Below, in pieces: positions 12,474-22,661 of a stretch of 64,000 nt of DNA. Every line of letters begins with the position of its first letter. The stretch's first letter is position 1. The stretch comes from Daphnia pulex. Taxonomy: Eukaryota; Arthropoda; Branchiopoda; Diplostraca; Daphniidae. The notes under the pieces were generated by a model. The model did no database searches and was not told where the DNA came from. It saw nothing but the letters and a program-made list of their open reading frames with translations. Both the position numbers and the translations under genes were made by a program. The stretch spans positions 2,316,501 to 2,380,500 of the forward strand of contig NC_060028.1 in NCBI RefSeq assembly GCF_021134715.1. The letters are read 5' to 3'.

Positions 12474-13240
12474 TTACTTTTTAGAACGTTTGCCTTCCCC
12501 TTTCTTGGGTTTCCCTTTTCCTCGCAACTCACGAAGGCGTCTGAAAAGAAAGAAAAAGAGTTTTTAAGTGTTGATGAACACAACTATAGTAAGTATTTAC
12601 TTGATCTCCTCTTTGAAGTCTTCATGTTCATCTCTGTAAAAAATAAAAAGCCAGGATGATCAGTCAAACAATATTGCTAATTATCAACATATTTCATTTA
12701 CAATATTTTTACAAGACACATCAATCTTTAAAAATACTTTGGTCACCCTCATCTTTCTATACATGAAAAACACCCCTTTGGAAAGATAGACCCAAAGTGA
12801 CAGTAAACGTACAGTATAGCTAGGTTATGCACACAATATGGGATGGATCACAATTCAATTTGTTTAAAGTTAGTTGTACATGAGAATTAACTTAATAGTA
12901 ATGTTATACCTGAATAAGCCATAATTCCGTAGATTCCTCATCAAGACATGGATTTCAACATGTCGGGGATAGTAGTTCTTTATATCTGCTCTTTGTTCAA
13001 TGGGTTGAGAACTAAACATGTCTACAATCTAGTGCAAACAAGCATAAGATGTTGAACAAATTTTGAAGTAGTCTATTAAGAATTTTATAACTACTGCACA
13101 TATACCCTCATAGATTTGGCAGATGTGTTTGGACGGGCCACTTCACCAAATATTCTTGAGCTCAATTGTTCAACCCGCTTAGCATACGGTGTTGCACTCT
13201 GCACTACTTTTAAATAGTTATAGAATTTTGTAGCCGCCAT
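12474..13240 (-). CDS. mRpS33: Mitochondrial ribosomal protein S33
   Basis: Small-subunit mitoribosome protein. Exons on the complement: 13240-13106, 13028-12910, 12633-12601, 12540-12474; phases agree, 117 residues, close to the usual 106-120. N-terminal portion reads YAKRVEQLSSRIFGEVARPN, and the C terminus reads LRGKGKPKKGEGKRSKK, very like recalled human MRPS33 (KLRGKEKPKKGEGKR). Start is the first ATG in frame with family similarity (MAATKFYNYL). It lies opposite in strand between the two LPMO genes and has no evident functional link to them. Confidence 0.92.
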
Positions 13241-15516
13241 GATAAAAAACAATTATTCCAATTGACAATTTGTGAATTCAAAAATCAAAATACAAGATAC
13301 AAATATAACGCAGATCTATGGCTTTATTCCGGCATGGGAATGAAAAGTACTTCTGCTTGTTTATGAAAGTAATAATCGTAATCGGAGGACGATTTGAAGA
13401 TCGATATATATTGAAATCGATTGATAAAAAAGCTGACAAAAACGAATATTCTGAACATTTACTCATTTACTGTTCATATTAAAGATCCCAAAAAAGATCT
13501 ACTGCACTTTTAAAAATCTATCGGTGACTTTGAGCGCTTGAATTTGTTGATAAACCACGGTGTATTTTTATTGGTTGAATCAATGCCCACTTAAGCGGTC
13601 AGCTATTCCACATAATAAATGTCATTTGTCATAGCATAAGCATGCCGTGCCGCATTTTTGAAGGATAGAAGTGATATTTTTAACGCGATACTCGTTATTC
13701 ATTATTTGAAAATATTCGTGTCAACGCTTAAATTTGAATCACTTGGCAAGTCATACGGGTTTTGATACATCGACAATAACTGTTGCAAATGTTCCGGTTA
13801 TTCCGCTATGAAGATTGAAACTGGTTTTTGAAGAACAGAAGAGAGCGAGTCTTGTAGTAATAAGCTGTCTCGGCGAATATGCGGGTCGTTATTCTACCAG
13901 TCGCCAAGCCCCCCATCACAAGGTTGACTGTTACTATCGCCATTCTTTCTGTACCAGCCACACCTTGTGGATTGCTTGAATGCCAAATTGAAATGTGTTA
14001 TTTTTTGTTGTATTATATTGATAAAGCGATAACTTGTTTGCCCAAGACATGACAATGACAATAGAAACAACCAGTGAAAGTACAACGTGATGTCCTTGTG
14101 TATAAAAAATCAATCGGCGACAGTTGTCTACATTTCTGTTTATAAATGTCGAAGGAAAATGTTGCTTTAGTTCAAAATAGTCATCCTGAAACTATCCTCA
14201 CAAAACTTTTGATGATTTTGTATAAAGCTTAAAACTTAGATTTCTGGTTATATTTCTTAATGACTATAAAAGCATTCGAGAACCCCACATTAAAGAATAG
14301 TTGCCCTTCCTGATGATTTTGAAGGACTCGGATGTGAACTAGGATAGCCACTGACAAATGGAAGCGCTTTATCATCAGCGATTATCAGTGAAACGCAGAG
14401 GAGGCAGAGCTCATTCGCCTTGCCCCAATAAGGTAAGAATGATGGATCAACAACCTCAAAAGACCCCACAAAGGGAAGAGCTGTTTTGTGTCCGGCTGTT
14501 TACGCATAACCTAGACAGTTCAAAAGTTTTCTTTTTCTTCCCTAACATTTCCTTTTGTCTATATCGCCTAAAAATGCCAGAAAATGTAACAGAGCACAAC
14601 CTTTAGCGGCTTAAAAAAAAATGGGGGGGCAGTTTTCTAATGTAAAATGGATGTCTTTTTCCTCTAAATGGTTATGATAATTACTTTTTTTCTGTGGAAT
14701 GTCAATCGAATCGCCATAAGAAGCGCATCTTTGTTTTTGTTTCATTTGGATACTGTATTGGTTTTGTTTTATACTATTTATGAAAAATAGTTGAACTTGA
14801 CCGTCAAGTCGAATGAGACGAAACGCTATGTTCAAATTTGCATACGACTATAGCGAGAAAAGATGCCCGCTGGCAGCAGAAACTGAAAAGCAAAAAAAAA
14901 AAAATATTAAAGCGTGGATTTGGCAGGTCGAATCGACGTTGTTGAGGAGGAACAAATCAATTCAAGGACGATTGAAACTCGTCACACTAGTTAAATAGTG
15001 CGTTTGTTTGTTAAATGCGGTTAAATGTTATTAGAAAAGTGCCGTTCAGTATAAAAGAAAAGTAGGTAAAATAGTCGACTCAGAACCCTCAATTAGAATA
15101 AAGAGGCTTTTTAGATTTCCAAAATCTGCCGACCATTTAAACAAAGTGACTGGGAAACAGAAACGGTGATGTAATTTTATCCGTCTAGCTGGGAACAACA
15201 AAAGATGCGGGGGAAGACGAATATTAAATTCACGTGGCCATGATCATTATATCCATTGCCGAAAGGTAATTCTGCAAAGTTGTTGTTTTTTTTTACAGAG
15301 AGAAAGAAGAGGAAAATAACTGGTACCAGGAGGTTGCGTGACCGACACTCCTGGCATTGCAATGGCACTGAGTTCTTCCCCTTAACTTGTTTCTCAACAC
15401 ACAATCAAGATAAAAAGGGCAGCGGGAAAACAAAAAAATAGAAGAGGAACGACGCAAAATCTTCCGATACCTTCAGTCTGAAAACGCCTGCTGCCGTCTG
15501 CACACACACGCTCAAA
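13241..15516. other. 2.3 kb intergenic, no gene recognised
   Basis: Upstream of mRpS33 (minus) and LPMO 2 (plus). Open frames at 13,278-14,998 are short, lack domain similarity and show no coherent splicing. The last 100 bp are presumably the promoter and leader of LPMO 2. Confidence 0.5.
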
Positions 15517-17139
15517 ATGCGGCTCTTGTTTACCATAGCCTCCTTGCTTCTACAGGTAAGAAAAAACGCCACCTTTTCAAAATTGATTTAGAATTGACAA
15601 CATTCATATTCACTGAATCTGGTACTGGAATTTCTTGTAAAAAATTAAGGCACTTCTCGTAAATGGTCATGGGCGGTTGATGGATCCACCTGCAAGAAAC
15701 GCCATGTGGAGGTTTGGTTTTCCCAACCCCGTTGATTACCAGGACAATGAACTTTACTGCGGAGGCTTTTCAAGTATGTCATAACCGAATATTTTTTAAA
15801 AACGTGCTTGAATTAATTCGCGATTCGCAGTTCAATGGTCCCTTAACGGTGGCAAGTGTGGCGTTTGTGGAGATCGATGGGACGAACCACCTCCTCGTCT
15901 TCACGAAAGTGGTAAAATGAATAATTTCTTTTAAGTCATCCTGGCTTTGTCTACTAAATAAATTTGTTTTTTAAAAGGTGGGTTTTACGATACTGGTCTG
16001 CTTGGGCGGCGTTATACACCCGGACAGATAATTGATATCGAAGTAGAATTGACTGCAAATCACAAAGGATATTTCGAGCTACGATTGTGCCCACTGTCAG
16101 GTGACCCTACTGTTGCCGAACGACAGGACTGTTTCAACAAGTACGTTTTCTGATTAAAGGATAACATTAAAATAGCGACGTAAAAAAGTTCGGAATTAAT
16201 TTTGCATGGATCTGAAGGTATCCCCTATATTTGGAAGGTTCAACCTCTCACCGTTTTCAAATTCCCGAAGACACAAAGAGGCAAGAAACGTTCAAATATC
16301 GCGTAAAACTACCTGGTAATAATAATTATTTTTATTATTGTTTGGGTAATTAATTAAAAAAAATATTGATACTATTTGATTAGATGGCGTCACCTGCACT
16401 CGCTGCGTCATTCAGTGGATTTACTTCACGGGTGTGTTAATTAATCAATAAGTGCGCAGACTAGTTTTTTCTCACGTTTGCGGTTCCTTAGGAAATACAT
16501 GGGATCTGTGCGAAAATGGAGTAGGGGCCGTTGGTTGTGGAAACCAGGAGACTTTCAAAAATTGCGCTGACGTGGCCATCATCACTAATACGGGAGGTTT
16601 CGGTCCCGCTGGCGTCGTTCCCTCAGCCCCGACAAGTCTTCAAGATAATCCATACGCAATTAAATTATTAAATGTGACAAAGAAAGGAGTCCAGGAACAA
16701 ACGCTTGTCGTTCGGTAAAGATAGACGTTTACTTTCTATTGCTCAATTTAATTATCTTGATGACCCGTTTGTTTCTAGATCTCAAGTGTGTATTGCAAAC
16801 GACAATTTCAAAGATAAGAATCGCTTTGATTCATGGTGTATGGCTAATTGCCTTAAATATCCACCCACTTGTCCAGAAAACGTCTGCACGTGTCTGTAAG
16901 TTCGATTTAACATTTTCAAGTTCTCAGAACAAATACCTCATTTTTATCTACGCGGTAGAATCTAATAGTGTTTTAATTTTACTAATTTGTTCGTTGATGT
17001 TTCACTTTTTTTAAATAGAACGGAATGTGTTCCAACCGGAGAATATGCAAAACAACCTGGAGCTGATGTTCACTGTCATATCAATTGTTTGAGATTTCCT
17101 CCGAGCGAGCGTTGCCCTGAGTGGTGTAAATGCACATAA
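15517..17139 (+). CDS. AA15 lytic polysaccharide monooxygenase 2, secreted, with C-terminal cysteine repeats
   Basis: Paralogue of the gene at 10562. Exons 15517-15555, 15650-15773, 15831-15911, 15978-16140, 16218-16315, 16384-16431, 16492-16714, 16779-16895, 17019-17139; phases agree, 337 residues. Signal peptide 1-19, then mature HGRLMDPPARNAMWRFGF with the copper-binding N-terminal His at 20. DNELYCGG, WSLNGGKCGVCGD, GRRYTPGQ and FELRLCPL are conserved. Two C-terminal cysteine repeats (WCMANCLKYPPTCPENVCTC, then a second) end the protein. It has two introns that paralogue 1 lacks (15912-15977 and 16316-16383). Substrate (chitin or cellulose) cannot be decided here. Confidence 0.92.
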
Positions 17140-17393
17140 TAATGGACCCTATCTGACATGCTCTCTTTATGACGCTGAGAAATTAAATCATTTTTTAAAA
17201 GAAACTTTTGGAAAAAAAAGTGAAAAAAGATAAAAAAAATTGTTTTTACCTTTTTGGGCATTTAACAGCTGCATTTAATTGAAGGTTGAAAAGACAAAAC
17301 TGCAGTTATACTTTGTTTTGGTGGTAGCCCATATTATACTTAATCACATTTAAGCATCACGGAAAATATACAAATTTGATTAAAATTGTAAAT

Positions 17394-17768
17394 TTATTTT
17401 TTTCCTTTCTTTGCTTTTTCTGCTTTGGCTTCCTGGGCAGCTTTCCGACCAATTACTGCCAAAGGTTTGCCATCCTGAGACACTTGAGAAACGAGCCTAT
17501 CTTCAAGCGTTTGATTGATGGTTTTTGAAATATTCTTCCTCATCTGTCTGGCCTCCATGATTTGAACCTTTCTTGGTCCAATAGGGTTGTCTATAAGTGA
17601 ATTACAGAAATAATTTTATTAATACACTGACTTTTGGGAGAAAATTTGCGAACAAAATCACTTACGTTGTACTTTTCTTTGGGGTGGAGCTTTGTCGAGT
17701 TTCTTTACTTTTTTCCCTTTTACGTTGGTCGGCATTGCAGCTTTCACCTTGATTTTACCTTGTGGCAT
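17394..17768 (-). CDS. UPF0390 family small basic protein (LYDG10/C19orf53 type)
   Basis: Two exons on the complement, 17768-17666 and 17590-17394, give 99 residues. The protein starts MPQGKIKVKAAMPTNVKGKK, is very rich in lysine, holds GPRKVQIMEARQMRKNIS in the middle, and ends KAEKAKKGKK. The family (UPF0390, human C19orf53) shares MxQG at the start and a GPRK/RxxxK core; its function is poorly known, and a nucleolar or ribosome-biogenesis link is only suggested by its basic composition. It is divergently placed against the beta-ureidopropionase gene. Confidence 0.8.
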
Positions 17769-18219
17769 CTTTAATGTTTAATAATTAGAAAATTAGAACT
17801 TCTTCGAAGTTGGAACGAAATGCAGTAGCTGTATGCACGTTGTTGCAGAAAACAAAGTAGTTTGACATGTGAGGGCGACTTAAGAGACACCTAGCGAAAA
17901 GTATTAAAACCACGTCAGGATCAAATGTTTTTGTTTTGAATTATTGTTTTGACCTTGACGTAAAAGGTCTGATCGACGAGATCCGGCCACATCATTGAAA
18001 CAAGTTCCCAATCGGGAAACATCTTGTGATTTTTGTCTAGTTTCCTTTCGACTGGTTTAAGGTAAAGAAAATCAAAAAGTATTTGTTTTTAAATGTTCAA
18101 AACAGTGATAGATCCGTAACACATTATCACACAAACTCACCCTGTTCACACTTTCAGCTTGCTAATAAATAAGCCATTTCATTTTCATACCTTTTCTATT
18201 TACTTAGGCTGTAAGAAAA
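17769..18219. promoter_or_regulatory. Divergent intergenic region between UPF0390 and beta-ureidopropionase
   Basis: These 451 bp separate two start codons pointing away from each other, so they must hold both promoters and 5' UTRs. A possible leader intron acceptor (tttacttag) ends 13 bp upstream of the beta-ureidopropionase ATG. No clear TATA box was identified. Confidence 0.5.
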
Positions 18220-19928
18220 ATGACTCAGCAGTTTGCTAGTGTTGAAGAATCGCTGAAGAAACATCTGCCTGAGGAGGATAGAAAAGAAGTTTTTAGAATT
18301 CTTTATGGCCGTGAACTTGAGTATTTTCTTCTGTTATCATAAAAAATTACTGCACTACATTAATTTCCTTATTCATTGCACCTACAGAGAATTGGATTTG
18401 CCGGTAGCTGCTGCTGTTCCTTTGAATTTAGAATTGAAAGGTTACAGCTTCACTGCTGAGACTGAAAATTTGAGGCCAGCTCGACGCGTACGTGTAGGAT
18501 TGATTCAAAATTCGATCGTACTCCCTACAACTGACCCCGTGTCCGCTCAACGAGATGCACTACTCGCGAAAATCGGACAAATAATTGGTGTCGCTCACCA
18601 AAGTGGTGTCAACATCGTCTGCATGCAAGAGGCTTGGAGTAAGTCATAATGGTCTACAGAAAAATGCCAGATATATTCGAAATTATTTCAAAACAATTTA
18701 AATAGACATGCCTTTCGCTTTCTGCACGCGAGAAAAACACCCGTGGTGTGAATTTGCCGAGTCGGCTGAGAAAGGACCTACGACCGTTTTTCTACAAGAC
18801 GTAATGGATATTGCATTAGGAAATCCATAAGTCGATTTGATCTAATGAGTATTATTCAACAGCTGGCGAAACGGTACAATATGGTCATCATTTCGTCAAT
18901 TCTAGAGCGAGACGAAGATCACGGTGATACCATTTGGAACACATGCGTTGTTATTTCAAATACTGGTAACGTTATGGGCAAGAGTCGTAAGAATCACATT
19001 CCACGCGTGGGTGATTTCAATGAGTCTACATACTACATGGAAGGGAATTTAGGACATCCAGTCTTTGAAGTAAGCCACTCACTCAACACGCATTCAGCAC
19101 TCTTGTTACATTTCCTTTTTATTGTAGACTCAATTTGGCAAAATTGCTATTAATATCTGCTACGGGAGACATCATCCACAAAACTGGATGATGTATGGAA
19201 TTAACGGAGCAGAAATTGTTTTCAACCCATCAGCAACCGTTGGCGGTCTGAGGTATTTTATTTTATTTTTATTGTTGTTTAATGCGTCGTAATTTTTATA
19301 CTGTCGATACGGACTTAGCGAACCCATGTGGTCGATTGAAGCCCGAAATGCCGCCATCGCCAACAGGTTCGTTGTTCTTCATCGATATTTACTGTATTCT
19401 TTTTCCGCATTACTCATGTTAACATTTCCATAGCTATTTTACGTGTGCCATCAACCGCGTTGGCACGGAAGTGTTTCCCAACGAATTCTCGTCCGCAGAT
19501 GGTCGACCCGCACATAAAGATTTTGGACACTTTTATGGTTCAAGCTATGTTGCTGCGCCCGATGGCTCGCGCACACCGGTTAAATATGATTTTTTTTAAA
19601 TAATTTTTTCTTTCTAAAGCAAAAAACATATACTGTTATTCTTATAGAGTTTGTCTCGTGTAAGCGATGGCCTTCTTGTAGCAGAACTGGATCTGAATTT
19701 GTGCAGACAAGTAAAGGATAAATGGGGATTCAGGGTAAACTAAAACTAGGTTACTAAATTAAGCCACCAGCCCACCAGACATTAAAAAAAAAATTGTATT
19801 TACAGATGACGCAACGATTGGATCTTTACAGCCGTTCCTTGGAACGCGCCATCCAGCCAGACTTTAAACCACAAATTGTGCGAGAAAATATCACTCACCA
19901 AAACTATGGTATGGCAGGATATTTTTAA
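18220..19928 (+). CDS. pyd3: Beta-ureidopropionase (N-carbamoyl-beta-alanine amidohydrolase)
   Basis: Last step of reductive pyrimidine degradation: hydrolyses N-carbamoyl-beta-alanine to beta-alanine, CO2 and ammonia; cytosolic. Exons 18220-18320, 18388-18638, 18706-18800, 18863-19069, 19128-19252, 19319-19366, 19434-19578, 19648-19734, 19806-19928; phases agree, 393 residues, close to the 384 of human UPB1. Nitrilase-family landmarks are present: [20 protein letters not shown] (region of the catalytic Glu), [16 protein letters not shown] (catalytic Lys) and [13 protein letters not shown] (nucleophilic Cys). Beta-alanine feeds cuticle tanning in arthropods, which is a possible but unproven reason for expression. 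Tail-to-tail with the next gene, with only 55 bp between stop codons. Confidence 0.95.
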
Positions 19929-19983
19929 AGGGTAGTGATATCGAGCTTACAACGTGGGACCAAAAATTGTGTTAATCGCACAG

Positions 19984-21111
19984 TTAGCGGTATATCAAGA
20001 TGATATCTTCGTCAGTGCCATGAGCTTGTCTCGTTCTCTCAAAGGAAGAAAATGTTAGGCAGCACAGTTCTGTAGTAATGAAAAATTTAGAGGTGATATT
20101 ACGGCAACTTGTTATAAAAGGAGATCTTATGCTGTTAAAAAGTACTATACCGCTTTTGACTGCTGGATCTCTGTAGTATATGAGCTTTTTCTTTGTGTCA
20201 AATCCACAAATGACTATGTAGTGACCTAAAATGCAGTAAGAATATAAATACAAAAAACTTTATTGAATTAAAACAAATAATTAACATACCATTGAAAGAA
20301 AGCTGAGCATTAAATAATGTTCTAACAAAATTCCCAATGTTGTTGACTAAAGATTTGCAAGAAACACACTCTAGTTGATTTACATCTACTAGTGCAATAG
20401 CAACTCCATTCTGTTTTATGTGATGTATTAATTCATTGATTTCCAAGGAACCTGTGTCAATTGAAATGCCTTTAGATGCTGCTTCTTGGAATCTTTGGTT
20501 AACTCTTTCTTCATCCTTTATAAAAAAAAAAACATAGCAGCAGTTGAGATTTGAGAACTAATCTGGGGTTCAATTCATTATTTAAGGAAAATACCTTCAG
20601 AATGTAACTGTCATAGAACTTTTCCTTTGAAAAACTAGGATTGACACCTAAGGTTTTGGTGTAATACTTGATCTTCATAGAGAAGTGATTTAAAATGTAG
20701 CAAAGGTCAATAGTCCACGTACTACAAATAAAAAATATACATACATATATTGGCTATTTACTAAATTTATGATTTAGCAACATTAAATATTTGAATTAAT
20801 TCATCTACTAACCTTTTGTTTTGGTATTCATCTGGGCAAATTGAACTTAAGTTTTGACACAACTGTTGAGCTAGGTCATTTGATAAAACCATTTGAATGC
20901 ATGCAAGTCCGCAATCCCAATTTCCTACCTGCTCAACATGAGGTAATTCAATAACAAAAACATCTAAAAAAAATATAAGTTATTCTCTAGTTGCTTTGAC
21001 AGTTTGACATCTCATTATTATTGGAAAAGATTTCAGGCAAGTTTTGTTACCTTTCTCTGTGTCTTTGCTCTGATGTTCACTGAAGGCTAAATTATCCAAA
21101 TCCTGGTTCAT
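19984..21111 (-). CDS. GUCD1-like (guanylyl cyclase domain-containing protein 1) homologue
   Basis: Exons on the complement: 21111-21051, 20963-20813, 20721-20595, 20515-20290, 20225-19984; phases agree, 268 residues. Conserved blocks resemble human GUCD1: NWDCGLACIQMVL near the N terminus (a C39-peptidase-like Cys motif), TIDLCYILNHF, YTKTLGV, ERVNQRF, GHYIVICGFD and the C-terminal AHGTDEDIILIYR. Despite its name the family has no proven cyclase activity, and its fold resembles bacterial cysteine-protease-like domains; biochemical role unknown. Divergent from the TMEM248-like gene. Confidence 0.88.
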
Positions 21112-21404
21112 TTTAACTGAATCTTTAATATGTTATTGAGTAAATTTTTTTAACTAAAAAAGTTATATTCCACTTGTACTTGTGACTTGTGGTTGTGTCG
21201 TTGTTATGAAAAGCGAGTGGCGACTGCTGTTGCAGACGAATGTTCCAACAACAACAAACCAGCTGTCAAGTGTGTTTTCGACAAATTCTTGCTAAAATTC
21301 AATGAAAGATTGATTTGCAATTACTTGGTCCAACCCTACGTTTAATCGAGTACTTTTTAAGTACTCTAGTGCAACGTCTTAACTCTTAATTCGCTAAATC
21401 TCAA
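21112..21404. promoter_or_regulatory. Divergent intergenic region between GUCD1-like and TMEM248-like genes
   Basis: 293 bp separate the two start codons, so both promoters and leaders lie here. No TATA box or other named element was recognised. Confidence 0.5.
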
Positions 21405-22414
21405 ATGAAAAGAATGTCTTGGACATTTCGAGTGCCTTTCCAAAATATAAAGAATTTTGTGGTTTTGAGACCCCCTGCAGTAATATTTTGCTTTTGCATT
21501 GCTTCCTTTGGGATTGTAACCCTATGCTTATCACTTTACATCAAACACACACCATCACCACTAAAAAATCCAGATGAAAAGGTAAAAATAATTATTGCAA
21601 AATAATGATAGAATCGAAGCCATGTTAGGCCTACTTACCATTAATTTGATCTTGATGACCAATATTTTTGATTTACATTTATAGGGATGGAATGATGTTG
21701 CAGTCAAATTGAACAGACTAAACTTTTGCTTGCTTCCGCCTGGAGTATCGCCAGCCATCAACACAACAGGGATGGAAGCGGCTTCTGTTCCTTTTGAAAT
21801 GATTCTTCCAGTCCATGAAATTTGGAAAAACTTCACAGTCATATCTGGGAGCATTGCTGCAACAGATATTGGGCTACGAGATTATCCTGGGACAAATTTG
21901 TCATTCTCATTGTCCTTAATGCAATCTCAAAACAAGATATGTCTGAACTTGTACCATCCTCATTTCGTGTCCATGCCACATGGGGCCCCAACCTGCAATT
22001 CCCTGCAGTTCAATCCTTTTCCAAGAAGCATCGGAGCATTCGTACTTCCCCGAGAAGATAAAAAATTAACTACCGGAAGTATCACACCAAAGTGTTCGGA
22101 TAACGCTGCATTTGACGTCAAATTACTGGAAAACCCCGCGTGGACTGTGCTTCTGGGAAAGGTGAGCTCACAATATAGTTACTATCTATTTTTTTATTTT
22201 GTCGTTAATGATTTTTTTTTTTTTTTTTCAAAATTCCCAGGACGACCGAGCTCGATCAAGCCACCATCTGATGGTCGCTTCAGTCTTCCTGTTAACTTCA
22301 TTTTTCATAATGCTGTGCTTTGCTGCAGTGCGCGGTGGATCGTTGAGTAAAACGGTGAAAATGAGCAATTCCGGGCGAACACCTACCGAGGATAAAGAAC
22401 CACTCGATCCCTAA
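21405..22414 (+). CDS. TMEM248/TMEM219 family transmembrane protein
   Basis: Exons 21405-21581, 21685-22161, 22241-22414 give 275 residues. One hydrophobic segment lies near the N terminus (about residues 25-48, RPPAVIFCFCIASFGIVTLC), a luminal or extracellular domain of about 170 residues follows with several N-glycosylation sequons (for example NFT, NLS) and cysteines, and a second hydrophobic segment lies at about 230-250. The order and the junction DDRARSSHHLMVASVF... match recalled TMEM248 (DDDRSLINLHLM). Splicing at GGAAAG|gtgagc to cag|GACGAC keeps this frame; the alternative open frame through the third exon is a shadow. Function of the family is unknown. It converges on the PDZ gene. 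Confidence 0.8.
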
Positions 22415-22661
22415 AATATGTTCTAATGTAACTTAGATTTAAAAAAAAAAAACATTGCGCCACATTTTGACTGGCTTGATAAAATAAATAAGTTTGTTTA
22501 CGAATTCTTTATGTGAACAAGACATGTTTGTACAGTACATTCAGTAATAAAGTGTGCATAATATGCGTGAACAACTTGCTGGGCAATCTTTTTATAAAAT
22601 CAGGTTATTATGATGATATCGTACGATGATGTTGAGCTTTAATTGCTTCCAAGTAATTAAA

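Noticed and set aside
21709-22350. Continuous frame through the last TMEM248 intron
   Set aside because: Its tail after 22161 is intron plus a shifted frame; splicing at gtgagc restores the family-like C terminus.
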